Source: Bacteroidales bacterium
Lineage (GTDB): Bacteria; Bacteroidota; Bacteroidia; Bacteroidales; UBA932
Assembly (NCBI GenBank): GCA_017428725.1
Contig: JAFRQH010000020.1
Span: 1 to 47,137, forward strand
Direction: 5' to 3'
DNA: 47,137 nt
Positions 10,098 through 18,637 of this stretch are shown piece after piece (position 1 is the first letter of the stretch; each line of letters opens with the position of its first letter). The translations under genes and the position numbers were made by a program. The notes beneath the pieces were generated by a model. The model did no database searches, was not told the origin of the DNA, and was given only the letters and a program-made list of their open reading frames with translations.

Positions 10098-11627
10098 TTA
10101 TCCGTTCTCCTCCGCAAGAGCCTCGATGATCCCATAGATGGACGGGTTGACCAGCCAGGAAGAGGCCGTGCAGTTGTTGATCATCAAGGAGAAGACGATG
10201 GTGTGCTGCGGGTTGCCGTCCCGCGAGAGGATGTAGCCACTGTAGCAGCGCACGCCGTTCATCGAGCCGCTCTTCATGTGGATGCGGTCCTTGAAATCCT
10301 GCGGCGCGCCCGGGAACATCGGCTCCAGGGTGCCCTTGGCCCCGGGCACGGGCAGCGAGCCGAAATAGGCGTCCCAGACAGGCAGGGTGGTCATCTTGCG
10401 AAGGAAGCGCACGAAGAACTCCGGCGAGACGTAGTTCTTGCGGGACAGGCCGCTGCCGTCGAACTGCTGGCAGCCGTTGTCGGGGCGCAGGCCCAGGGCG
10501 CGCAGGCCGGCTTCGGCCGTCGACTGGCAGTCCTCCTGGCTGGAGGAGAGGCCGGCGCGGCGCGCGAGCGTGCGCAGGAGGGTCTCCGCGTAGAAATTGT
10601 CGCTGTCGCAGTTGGTGTCGCGCACGATGTCCGCCAGGCGCGGCGAGCGCGTGGACCCCAGCACCTTGATGTCCTGCCAGGCCGCCGCGCGGCTGCGGAC
10701 CTCGTCGAAGGAGAGATCCGTGCGGACGCGGCCCTGCGGGGTCACGTCGCCGAACCCGCCCTTGACCACGATCCCCCGGGTCTGGAGGAAGGTGTAGAAA
10801 TAGTAGGCGCAGGTGTAGGCCCCGAACGGGTTGACACCTTCGTAGGTGTAGCCCTTGCGGTCGAGCGGGAAGGAGCCGGCGAAGCGGCCGTAGGGGCCGA
10901 ACTCCGTGCCCACGTAGTACAGCGTGTTGGTCGTCCGGGCGGGGCCGGTGGTGGCCAGCACCTCATACTGCATCCACGGCGTGTCAGGGTAGCGCGGCCG
11001 GACATAGGGCGCGGAGCCTGCGGCCGGTCCGGGCGTGACGTAGAAATTCTGGGCGTTCTCGAAGAAATTGAGCCCGAGCGGCCCGGCGCCGTAGTTGGCG
11101 CCCAGGTCGTCATAGGTCCAGCCGAGGTTCTGCGACATCGGGTCGTTGAAATAGCGCGGGTCGCCCAGCACGCGCCCCTCGATGCGCTCGATGCCGACCT
11201 CCTTGAGGAGGTCCATCCAGGCGGAGAGGGTGGTATTGAGCGGGATGGCGTTCTCGGAGCGCGAACCCGTCGTGGGATCGCCCCCGCCGAGGATATAGAG
11301 GTCTCCCTTCAGGGTCCCCTCCTCCACCGTCCCGGTATAGCCGATCTGCGTCTCGAAGCGGAAATCGGCCCCCAGCGCATTCAGCGCCAGGCCCGTGGTC
11401 AGGAGCTTGACATTGGACGCGGGCACGAGCCGGCGGTTGATGTCCATCACCACCAGCGTGTCGCCGTCCATCCGCTGGGCGAACACGCCCACCAGCGCAT
11501 TGCGCAGGGGCTCCTTCCCGCGGATCTTGGCGATGGCGGCCTGCGCAGCGGACCGGGGAATAGCAGCAGTCGCGCTCCATCCCGTCAGGAGAAGCGCGAC
11601 TGACCACAGGAGAAGGTGTCTTCTCAT
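10098..11627 (-). CDS. dacB: D-alanyl-D-alanine carboxypeptidase/endopeptidase (PBP4 family)
   Basis: A 509-residue periplasmic penicillin-binding protein of the S13 (DacB/PBP4) family, which trims or cuts peptidoglycan cross-links. All three serine-acyltransferase motifs are visible: S71-N-V-K74 (SxxK), S342-D-N344 (SxN) and K452-S-G454 (KTG-like). The long insertion between the first two motifs is normal for PBP4. A signal peptide covers about 1-22. The ATG overlaps the stop of the upstream 93-aa gene in an ATGA arrangement, and 19 nt separate its stop from the next gene, so it belongs to the envelope operon. Confidence 0.93.
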   Translation of the reverse strand: MRRHLLLWSVALLLTGWSATAAIPRSAAQAAIAKIRGKEPLRNALVGVFAQRMDGDTLVVMDINRRLVPASNVKLLTTGLALNALGADFRFETQIGYTGTVEEGTLKGDLYILGGGDPTTGSRSENAIPLNTTLSAWMDLLKEVGIERIEGRVLGDPRYFNDPMSQNLGWTYDDLGANYGAGPLGLNFFENAQNFYVTPGPAAGSAPYVRPRYPDTPWMQYEVLATTGPARTTNTLYYVGTEFGPYGRFAGSFPLDRKGYTYEGVNPFGAYTCAYYFYTFLQTRGIVVKGGFGDVTPQGRVRTDLSFDEVRSRAAAWQDIKVLGSTRSPRLADIVRDTNCDSDNFYAETLLRTLARRAGLSSSQEDCQSTAEAGLRALGLRPDNGCQQFDGSGLSRKNYVSPEFFVRFLRKMTTLPVWDAYFGSLPVPGAKGTLEPMFPGAPQDFKDRIHMKSGSMNGVRCYSGYILSRDGNPQHTIVFSLMINNCTASSWLVNPSIYGIIEALAEENG

Positions 11628-11905
11628 TTGACCGCTTCCTTGACGGCGGCGCTGAGCTTTTCGTAGAGGGCGTCCGTCTTGGAGAGGACTTCCTTGCGGA
11701 GTTCGTTGTAGTAGGTCTTCTTGGAACCTTCCACCTTGGCGTTGACCTTGTCGCGGAGCTCGTTGTAGAGGTCGATGGCCTCTTCCATCAGCTCGCTGAC
11801 GCTATTATCGGTGACCTTGGGGTTGACACAGGCGACCACGGAGCAATCCTCCACGAACGCGCTGAGCACGTACTCGATGTCTTTCTTGATGTCTCTGAGA
11901 TTCAT
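11624..11905 (-). CDS. Conserved small protein, function unknown
   Basis: A 93-residue, mostly helical and charged cytoplasmic protein with no signal peptide. It begins MNLRDIKKDIEYVLSAF and ends in an amphipathic helix. I chose this start because a promoter -7 box lies at 11928-11935; an in-frame Met further upstream (11938) would fall at or before that promoter. It resembles small proteins I associate with Bacteroidales genomes, but I cannot give a function. It is the first gene of the envelope operon and is translationally coupled to dacB. Confidence 0.75.
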   Translation of the reverse strand: MNLRDIKKDIEYVLSAFVEDCSVVACVNPKVTDNSVSELMEEAIDLYNELRDKVNAKVEGSKKTYYNELRKEVLSKTDALYEKLSAAVKEAVK

Positions 11906-11927
11906 ATCTTTCTGAATTAATACGCTG

Positions 11928-11935
11928 CAAAGATA
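11928..11935 (-). promoter_or_regulatory. -7 box (TATCTTTG) of the envelope operon
   Basis: TATCTTTG on the minus strand lies 22 nt before the ATG of the 93-aa gene. No good -33 box is seen at the normal distance. It is the only clear promoter before the seven genes that end with pepT. Confidence 0.6.
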
Positions 11936-11970
11936 CAAATTATAATTGGATTTCCGTGCCCGGAAGCGGC

Positions 11971-12588
11971 CTACAGCATCGTGACCATCTCCTCGATGGA
12001 CTTGCGCTGGGTGTGCAGCTCCGTGGGGGCGCCGTCGACGTCGGCGGGATGGCCGATAGCCAGCAGCCCGTAGATCCCGTGCTCACGCATCTCCGGGAAG
12101 GCCTCCCGGATCTTGCCGGGGTTGAAATCCCAGATCCACATGTTCGCGAGCCCGGCGTCCGTGGCCGTGAGCATCAGGTGCGTCAGGACGATGGCGGCGT
12201 CGGTCTTGGCGGCATTGATGCCGTCGCTCTCGCGGACCCACGCCTCTTCGTTGCGGCAGCCGACGATCATCACGATCGGGGCGCCGTAGCAGGGGTGGAC
12301 CGCCCGCAGGCGGGCGAGGGCCTCCTCGCTCCGGACCACCCAGATCCGGGTCGGCTGGAGATTCTTGGCGGAGGGCGCCAGGCGGCCGGCCTCGAGAATC
12401 ATCTCCAGCTTGGACTCCGAGACGTAGGCATCGCTGAAGGCGTGGCACGAGTAGCGGCTCCCCAAGATGCGCATGAACGCATCGGAGCCATATTTGTACT
12501 TGGTCATCTTCGGCTCGACATCGGAAAAGGCGGCGCGATTCATAACCTTCGAGATGTCGCTGATGCGACGGAGAAAAGCTTTTTTCAT
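11971..12588 (-). CDS. Nitroreductase family protein
   Basis: A flavin-dependent oxidoreductase of the nitroreductase fold, 205 residues. The typical N-terminal region FMRILGSRYSCHAFSD (the usual SRRSxRxF pattern with changes) is followed by EAGRLAPSAKNLQPTRIWVV, which contacts FMN, and near the end by GLLAIGHPAD. The 27 residues before the core are not typical; translation may instead start at the Met at about 12507 (MTKYKYG). The physiological substrate cannot be told. It is the last gene of the five-gene run from 18553, 13 nt after the esterase gene. Confidence 0.85.
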   Translation of the reverse strand: MKKAFLRRISDISKVMNRAAFSDVEPKMTKYKYGSDAFMRILGSRYSCHAFSDAYVSESKLEMILEAGRLAPSAKNLQPTRIWVVRSEEALARLRAVHPCYGAPIVMIVGCRNEEAWVRESDGINAAKTDAAIVLTHLMLTATDAGLANMWIWDFNPGKIREAFPEMREHGIYGLLAIGHPADVDGAPTELHTQRKSIEEMVTML

Positions 12589-12601
12589 ATTCTGATCGAT
12601 C

Positions 12602-14113
12602 TTATTTGTTGCGGATTTTGTTGGAAGCCCATTCGATGAAATACTTCATATTGGGGCCGTCGGTGTGGCCGCCGTCGTGCTGGCGCCAGGCCAGTTCGCC
12701 GTCGAGCAGGCCGGTGAGCACCGGCGGCATCGGCTCGTTGCGGTAGTCGTTGGACACGCCGAGGTCCTTGGCGCCGAGCAGCTTGTAGGCCGCACCGGCC
12801 GCCACGGCGGCCTGCCAGCTGCCGTACTGGTCCAGCCACAGGTCGTCCCCCTTCTCGGGGATGCCATAGCTGATGAACACAAGGCGCGGGGCGCACAGGG
12901 CGATGAGCTCGTGGGAATCCACGGGGAGCATACCGGCGTTCCAGGCGCCAGTCTTGGACTCGACGGCGCAGTACTTGATATAATTGCCGGCCATCCAGTG
13001 ATATTCGCCGGCATTGGCGAGATTCTCCATCCCCTCCCCGAAGATGCGGCGGTGCAGGGCGGCGCCGCCCTTGCCGGACGAGCCGATCAGGCCCATGCAG
13101 AAGCGGTCCTCGAACGCCAGCGTGACCAGGGCGGCCTTGCCATAGCGCGAGACGCCCTCGATCCCGACGTGCTTCGCATCCACGTCCGGGTCGGTCTCGA
13201 GGTAATCCAGCCCGCGGGCGGCGCCCCAGGCCCAGGCCCGGAGGGACCCCCAGTCGTCGGGCTTGCGGGGCTGGCCCTTGTTGACCAGGCCGATGATGCC
13301 GCGCGTCAGGCCGGCGCCGTTGTCGGCCTGGATGCTGGCGGGCTCGATCAGCGCATAGCCCCAGCCGGCGGCGAGCAGCTGCTGGTTGGACGGCGGATCC
13401 TGGCCGGGCGCCATCTGGGTCGGGCGCATGAACGCCGCGAAGGGATTGGCCGGTTCGAAAGGCTGCCAGGCGGGGTATTTCTTCATCAGCTCGGCCGTCT
13501 CGGGATCATTCTCCAGGATCCGGCGCAGGACCTTGTTGATGACCGCCATATCGGCCGCGCCGGGCTTGACGGGGTTGGGCAGGTTCGCCGGGCCGAACAT
13601 CATCAGCACCGGGACCGGCCCCTGGGCGTTGGCGGGGGTCACGACGACCATCTTGATGTCCACGTTGATCGAGGGACACGCGGAATTGTCGACGTGTCCG
13701 CGGAGCTGCTTGGCCTTGGCCCGGATCCGTCCCACGGTCTCGATCTCCTCGGCCTCCACGATCCAGGTCACGCCCGGGACGTTGTCCGGGACGCGCCCGT
13801 AGACTTCCCGCTCGAAGCCCTCCACGATCTCCGGCCTGCGGACCTCCCACCACTGTTTGGCGGTGGTCACCCGCCGGCCGGCGTCCGTCCGGAGGATCTC
13901 CGGGAGCACGGGGAAGGGATTGGCCCGGCTCTCGTCGTAATTGGCGGGGTTCGGGCTGTCGGCATTGGAGTCGAAGCTGGGCCGGATGGACTTGATGCCC
14001 AGCTGGTCCAGCATGTTCTGGTGGTCCTGCTGGGTCGTGAAGGTCACGGGCGCCTGCGCGGATGCGGCTGCGCAGAGCAGGCCGGCGGCGAGCAGAAGGA
14101 TGGTCTTTTTCAT
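12602..14113 (-). CDS. Glucuronoyl-esterase-like alpha/beta hydrolase (CE15 type)
   Basis: A 503-residue exported serine hydrolase with a signal peptide (1-19, ASAQ end). The nucleophile motif G-V-S322-R-Y-G-K-A-A matches the CE15 pattern GxSRxGK, and His483 in HDGGHTDGP fits the catalytic His. CE15 enzymes cut the ester bond between glucuronic acid on xylan and lignin alcohols. Segments such as CPSINVDIKMVVVTPAN and ARGLDYLETDPDVDAKHVGIEG fit the bacterial members. It stands with a pectinesterase-like protein in the same operon, suggesting work on plant cell wall, but no SusC/SusD pair is present here. Substrate is inferred. Confidence 0.85.
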   Translation of the reverse strand: MKKTILLLAAGLLCAAASAQAPVTFTTQQDHQNMLDQLGIKSIRPSFDSNADSPNPANYDESRANPFPVLPEILRTDAGRRVTTAKQWWEVRRPEIVEGFEREVYGRVPDNVPGVTWIVEAEEIETVGRIRAKAKQLRGHVDNSACPSINVDIKMVVVTPANAQGPVPVLMMFGPANLPNPVKPGAADMAVINKVLRRILENDPETAELMKKYPAWQPFEPANPFAAFMRPTQMAPGQDPPSNQQLLAAGWGYALIEPASIQADNGAGLTRGIIGLVNKGQPRKPDDWGSLRAWAWGAARGLDYLETDPDVDAKHVGIEGVSRYGKAALVTLAFEDRFCMGLIGSSGKGGAALHRRIFGEGMENLANAGEYHWMAGNYIKYCAVESKTGAWNAGMLPVDSHELIALCAPRLVFISYGIPEKGDDLWLDQYGSWQAAVAAGAAYKLLGAKDLGVSNDYRNEPMPPVLTGLLDGELAWRQHDGGHTDGPNMKYFIEWASNKIRNK

Positions 14114-14138
14114 CTATGATGCGGTTTGAGGGTTCGGT

Positions 14139-15095
14139 CTAATAATACCACGGACGGGCGGCGACGCTGCGGATGCCCTCCCCCGTGTCCACGTGGCCGA
14201 GGATGCGGCGCACGCCCAGCGGGTTGGTCCGCTCGTAGTAGTCCTCGCCCTCCGGGACCAGGGAATTGATCCGGACGACCTGCGAGGAGTGGATGATCTT
14301 CTTGTCGCCCAGGTACATAGCCACGTGCGCCACCACCATCGGCTTGCGGGCCGTGGCGGGCGTGCCGTAGAAGATGAGGTCGCCGGGGAGCATCCGGTCG
14401 AAATCGTAGGGAATCTCCTCGCCGGTGTGGATCTGCTCGCGCGCGTTGCGGGGCAGCACGATACCGGCCTGGCGGTAGACGAACTGCGTGAAGCCGCTGC
14501 AGTCAAAGTGCTTGATGCTCGCCCCGCCCCACATATAAGGCGTGCCGAGCAGGCGCCGCGCCGTGGCGAGGAGCTGCTCGCGCGTGGCCTCGCGGGTGCG
14601 GACCCACTCGTCGAAATCCGTCACGTCATAGTCGCGGGCCCAGCACGCCCGTCCCGAGGGCAGATACACCTGTACCCAACCCCGGACGCGCTCCGTGCCC
14701 TTGCGCACCAGGTCCCCCATCGTGAAGTCGCAGACCCGCTGCGCCGTGGTGTTGGGCGCCTCGAAGAGGTGCGTATACTCGGCGGAGCAGATATACTTGG
14801 GGGCGGCGATCCAGGCATCCTTGCCGGCTTCGTCCATGAATGCCACGTTGAGCTGCGTGGTCCAGACGTCCTTGTAGTCCGGGGCGTCCACCAGCCGCCA
14901 GTAGCGGTCCTCGCCCTTGACACGCAGGACCGTGCCCATCAGGCACTGGGTCTCGTTGCCGGACTCGTAGTCGGGCTTGAGGCGCAGGAAGCACGAAGAG
15001 GAGTTGACGACCGCCCACTGCGGGCCGTCCCAGGCCTGCGCGGCGGCGGACAGGGCCCCGAGGCCCAGCAGCACGATGAGAAGGATCCGTTTCAT
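14139..15095 (-). CDS. NlpC/P60 cell-wall peptidase with SH3-like domains
   Basis: A 318-residue exported cysteine peptidase. After a signal peptide (about 1-20) come two SH3-like regions (about 25-165) and an NlpC/P60 domain (about 175-318) with Cys199 in FDCSGFTQFVYR, His257 in AHVAMYLG and His269 in IIHSS. This layout matches gamma-D-glutamyl-L-diamino acid endopeptidases that cut peptidoglycan stem peptides. Start is the Met before KRILLIV; an in-frame Met four codons upstream (15107) is possible. Lies 15 nt after the beta-helix gene and 25 nt before the esterase gene. Peptide turnover and plant-polymer enzymes in one operon is an odd mix. Confidence 0.9.
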   Translation of the reverse strand: MKRILLIVLLGLGALSAAAQAWDGPQWAVVNSSSCFLRLKPDYESGNETQCLMGTVLRVKGEDRYWRLVDAPDYKDVWTTQLNVAFMDEAGKDAWIAAPKYICSAEYTHLFEAPNTTAQRVCDFTMGDLVRKGTERVRGWVQVYLPSGRACWARDYDVTDFDEWVRTREATREQLLATARRLLGTPYMWGGASIKHFDCSGFTQFVYRQAGIVLPRNAREQIHTGEEIPYDFDRMLPGDLIFYGTPATARKPMVVAHVAMYLGDKKIIHSSQVVRINSLVPEGEDYYERTNPLGVRRILGHVDTGEGIRSVAARPWYY

Positions 15096-15110
15096 CACGT
15101 AAAACATTGG

Positions 15111-17669
15111 CTAACGGGGTACCGCATCCAGCGAGACCCGGTGGAGCATTACACAGTTGTTGGAGGCGGCGTTGTAGGCGTAGCCGGGCGTGCCGGAATT
15201 GCTGATCCGGAAGGCGCAGCCGCCGGCCACCGTGCGGGCCAGCCTGCCGTCCGGATCGGTCCAGCTGAGTTCCAGCCGCTCGGGCAGGCGCTCCGAGACC
15301 TGCAGGGGCGTCCGCTCCGAGGCCGTCGCGGCCACGAGACGCAGGGTATTCCCCTCGACGGAGAGCGTCAGGCTGCTCTGCGGCATGAAGGTGGCAGCGA
15401 GCACACTCTGCGACAGGGCGGTCTTCTCCCCGTCCACGAAGCGGTAGAGCGTCCAGAGCGTGCCGTTCGTCGTGGCGGGCACGCGCTCGATGCGCACGCC
15501 GTAGCCGCTGCGGGCGGCGGGGTCGTACTTGACCATCACGTCCATATAGCAGCCGCTGCCGCCGAAACCCTGGCCCTCCACCTTGCTGGAGGAATAATCC
15601 ACGGTCAGCGACACGTCGCCGTACCCGCCCTCCTGGGCGAAGACCATCAGCGGCGGCTCCGGCTGGCGCATATTGTTGCACAAGCCCCAGCGGCCGTCAG
15701 AGCCGTTGGAACCCGTCCCCCAGAGCCAGGGGTCGGGCGCGCCCGTCTCGTTGTCGAAGAACCAGCGGCCGCGCGTAGTCGCACGCGGCTCCGTGGCGAT
15801 GTAGACATTCTTGAAGTCGGTCTCCAGCACGCGCGTGCGCACGTCCTTGGCGCGCACGGCGCGGGGCGTCCATACCGTGATGGTCTGCGGGGCGACGGGG
15901 CTGAAGGCGTACTTGGGCGTGATCACGGCACGCAGCCAGCAGCCCACGTCGTACCAGTTCAGCGGATAATCCAGGAACGGATCGTCCACGAACAGGCCGG
16001 CTTCGTCATTGCGGGACGTCCCCACGTGGACGCCGTCCGTGCGGCCGGGGCCGCTCTCGCGGTACCACTCGATCCGCGATACGTCGCGAAACTCAGGATG
16101 GTCCATCCGGTAGGAGAGCACGGCGCGGCCGTCCCGGAACCGGACCGCAGGTTTGGTGAGCACCGGCGCCGCCACGGGCACGGGCCGGATGCGCAGCGTC
16201 ACGCCGGCCCGGATGCCGTTCGGGAGCACGCAGGACACCAGCGTCTCCGCTATGGCCCCGCTGTGGTTGGGTTTCGCACTGACGGTCAGCGCGCCGGCGG
16301 CCGGGCCGGGATTCGCCTCCAGCAGGTCCGCGTCATACTCCCAGCGGACCTGGCGCAGGTCCACGGAGGAGACGGGCACCGGCGCAGCCGTGAGCACCAC
16401 GCGGTTCCCCTCCCCGCTCACCGCGGAATCCAGCTCCTTGCCGGTGTAGCCCACGAGGAAGCGGTAGGGCAGGTTGGCATAGGGGGCCCACTCCGGCCGC
16501 CACTGGCCCTTGGGATCCCAGCCGTCCTCGCCCTTGAGGAGGTTGTAGACATTGTATTCGTCGCCGACCTTGAAGGCCTTGAGGGCCTCGCCGTCGTATT
16601 CGACCGAAAGCTGCGGGGCCGCCGGGCTGATGACCAGCGGTTTGCCGCCCAGCGTGTTGCCGTGGACGGCGTAGCGGGCGTCCTCGCGGACGTGGTTCTC
16701 CCACTCCACAGAAGCGATGCGCCCGGAGAAGTCGCAGTCGATCACGGCGTAGATGGCCGAGGCCTGCGCGCCGTTGCCGGGCGAGGCATTCTTGGCCAGC
16801 GACAGGAAGGGGTGGCTCATCTGCGGCATCCCGACCAGGTGGCAGCCCAGCAGGGCGTTGATCCCGCCCGCCGCGGCGCCGCTCCAGGTCGGATGGTTGC
16901 CGAAATGGTGGAACGTGCAGTTCTCGTAGACATTGACCCCTCCACCGAAGATGGAGTCGTCGGTGCACTGGAAGAAGCAGTCCTTGAAGTAGGCGCGGCG
17001 CGGGGAGAACCCGGCCATCATGTTGAGGTAGCCCACGAAGCGGACGTTGCGGAAGTACATCCGGTCCACGCCGCGCGTGGAGGCGGTCAGCACTTCGGCA
17101 TGGTTCTTCGAGTCGATGCGCTTGGAGATGTTCTGCGAGGGGTCGCGCGGGTAGACCAGGTCTTCCTGCGCATAGTTGGCGATGGTGATGTTCTCGGCGT
17201 GGAAGCCCGTGGGCACGGCCAGCGTGTACCAGCTGCCGCCGGCCCCGAGTCCGCGCGCCCCGCCCTCACCGCGGTTGCCGCAGATGCGCACGTCGTCGGC
17301 ATTGCCGCTCAGGCCGATGAAGGTCAGGTTGTCGCCCTCGAGGGTCAGGCCCACGTTGGGCGGGGCGATCACGAAACCGCTGTCGTCGAAGGGGAAGCCC
17401 TTGCGGTAGGTCTCGTCCGTCCAGTAGACGCCGGGGGCGATGTAGACCGTCGTGCCGGCGGGGAGGGTGAGCCTCCGCCGGTCGGCGGACAACTCGCCCA
17501 GGGTCTGGAGCGTGGCGGCCACGAAGGGGCTCTCGAGCTCCGCAGGCGTGGCGTAGGCATTCAGCAGGAGGTGGGTCTCGTCAAGCTTCAGCCCGCTATA
17601 GTCCTGGGCCGGGCAAGGCGCGGCAAGCAGCAGGGTTGCCAGCGCAAGCAGCAGGGAAAGGCGTTTCAT
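15111..17669 (-). CDS. Pectinesterase-like parallel beta-helix exported protein
   Basis: An 852-residue exported protein with a signal peptide (1-21). Residues about 60-370 look like a right-handed parallel beta-helix of the pectin-lyase superfamily: TVYIAPGVYWTDE, LTFIGLSGNADD, FHAENITIANY, YFRNVRFVGY. The segment at about 224-256, FKDCFF..DDSIFGGG...YENCTFHH, resembles the DFIFG catalytic region of CE8 pectin methylesterases, with DS in place of DF. The other CE8 motifs are not obvious, so activity is uncertain. The rest contains Ig-like beta domains and a C-terminal region (about 620-850) like a lectin or concanavalin fold. I start at MKRLSLLL; an earlier in-frame Met exists 6 codons upstream. 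Substrate unknown, probably a plant polysaccharide. Confidence 0.72.
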   Translation of the reverse strand: MKRLSLLLALATLLLAAPCPAQDYSGLKLDETHLLLNAYATPAELESPFVAATLQTLGELSADRRRLTLPAGTTVYIAPGVYWTDETYRKGFPFDDSGFVIAPPNVGLTLEGDNLTFIGLSGNADDVRICGNRGEGGARGLGAGGSWYTLAVPTGFHAENITIANYAQEDLVYPRDPSQNISKRIDSKNHAEVLTASTRGVDRMYFRNVRFVGYLNMMAGFSPRRAYFKDCFFQCTDDSIFGGGVNVYENCTFHHFGNHPTWSGAAAGGINALLGCHLVGMPQMSHPFLSLAKNASPGNGAQASAIYAVIDCDFSGRIASVEWENHVREDARYAVHGNTLGGKPLVISPAAPQLSVEYDGEALKAFKVGDEYNVYNLLKGEDGWDPKGQWRPEWAPYANLPYRFLVGYTGKELDSAVSGEGNRVVLTAAPVPVSSVDLRQVRWEYDADLLEANPGPAAGALTVSAKPNHSGAIAETLVSCVLPNGIRAGVTLRIRPVPVAAPVLTKPAVRFRDGRAVLSYRMDHPEFRDVSRIEWYRESGPGRTDGVHVGTSRNDEAGLFVDDPFLDYPLNWYDVGCWLRAVITPKYAFSPVAPQTITVWTPRAVRAKDVRTRVLETDFKNVYIATEPRATTRGRWFFDNETGAPDPWLWGTGSNGSDGRWGLCNNMRQPEPPLMVFAQEGGYGDVSLTVDYSSSKVEGQGFGGSGCYMDVMVKYDPAARSGYGVRIERVPATTNGTLWTLYRFVDGEKTALSQSVLAATFMPQSSLTLSVEGNTLRLVAATASERTPLQVSERLPERLELSWTDPDGRLARTVAGGCAFRISNSGTPGYAYNAASNNCVMLHRVSLDAVPR

Positions 17670-17680
17670 AAGCATGGACA

Positions 17681-18553
17681 TTACCACATCCTCCGCTCCT
17701 CTTCGGTCATCTCGGGCAGGGGATGGATCTCTCTAAGGTATTTGTTGACCGCGGACACGGCCTTGCCGCCCCAGTCGCTGGGCGGAAAGTCGCTGCAGCT
17801 GTAGCTGCGATCCTCGAACTCCACGGAGGCCGAACTGCTCGGGCCATCGAGCAGCATCACCGGCGTGTCGTGGTAGGCGGGCATCTTGTAGGCCTCGCCC
17901 TCGATGAGCAGCTGGCGGATATGGTCCACCTGCTCCTTCGTGAGGGCGACGGTGTCGAGTTTGTCGAAAGAGTTGGTATTCAGCCGGGCGACATAGGAGC
18001 CGTCATCCTGCCGCGCCACCTCCAGATGGACCGCCGGACGGCGTATCATCCCGCCGCCGGAGTGGAATTCGTAGTGGACGAGGGCGCCCTGCGGGACGAC
18101 GTACTCCCTCGTGCGCATCCCGGCGATGATCTTGGGGAACAGGTCGGCCATCTGCTCATAGCGGGCCACATCCGTGTGGACGGCGGCGAACTTGGCCTTG
18201 GCTTTCTCTGTATCCTTGAAATACTTAGCCAGGCTGGCCTCCGACTTCTTCCGTCCGGGCTTGGGATAGACCTGCTTCTCCACCTGGAGGACCTGCAGGC
18301 CCTGCTCATAGCTCTCCTTGCCGAAATCCAGCACGTTTTGGAGCTCCTCGGGGGTGCGCTGGGGCGCCGTCCGCATATAGAAATCGAATTTGTACTCGTC
18401 CTCCAGCCACTGGACGATGGGGTGGGCGAACTGCCAGTCGTTCTCCATCTTCTCGACGATGTTCTGGATCTCCGCCTCGGACAGTTGGCCCTGGGCGAAC
18501 GAAGGTGCCGCAAAGAGTGCCATAGACAATAATACAAGGAAAAACTTTTTCAT
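17681..18553 (-). CDS. Exported protein of unknown function
   Basis: A 290-residue protein with a clear signal peptide (1-20, FAQG cleavage). The mature part is helical in its first half (LSEAEIQNIVEKMENDW, charged helices to about 150) and richer in strands afterwards. I recognise no domain. The open frame extends far upstream into the divergent gene, but the start is fixed by the signal peptide and by the promoter region at 18602-18630. It is the first gene of the five-gene operon ending with the nitroreductase; its stop is 11 nt before the beta-helix gene. Confidence 0.75.
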   Translation of the reverse strand: MKKFFLVLLSMALFAAPSFAQGQLSEAEIQNIVEKMENDWQFAHPIVQWLEDEYKFDFYMRTAPQRTPEELQNVLDFGKESYEQGLQVLQVEKQVYPKPGRKKSEASLAKYFKDTEKAKAKFAAVHTDVARYEQMADLFPKIIAGMRTREYVVPQGALVHYEFHSGGGMIRRPAVHLEVARQDDGSYVARLNTNSFDKLDTVALTKEQVDHIRQLLIEGEAYKMPAYHDTPVMLLDGPSSSASVEFEDRSYSCSDFPPSDWGGKAVSAVNKYLREIHPLPEMTEEERRMW

Positions 18554-18601
18554 ATGGTCGGTATTGATCGTTTGGTTATCAGTGTTAATCCGGTGCAATC
18601 T

Positions 18602-18630
18602 GCAAGATAGCATTTTTTTTGCTATCTTCG
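18602..18630. promoter_or_regulatory. Divergent promoter with mirrored -7 boxes
   Basis: Between the genes at 18553 (minus) and 18638 (plus) lies a 9-bp inverted repeat, AAGATAGCA (18604-18612) and TGCTATCTT (18620-18628), separated by seven T. Each arm carries a -7 box: TATCTTGC on the minus strand (18602-18609) and TATCTTCG on the plus strand (18623-18630). The rightward box ends 7 nt before the ATG at 18638, so that mRNA would have little or no leader. Confidence 0.6.
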
Positions 18631-18637
18631 TGCCATT

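Noticed and set aside
14193..17804. 1,203-codon plus-strand open frame
   Set aside because: Shadow of the NlpC/P60 and beta-helix genes, with low-complexity composition and no domain.
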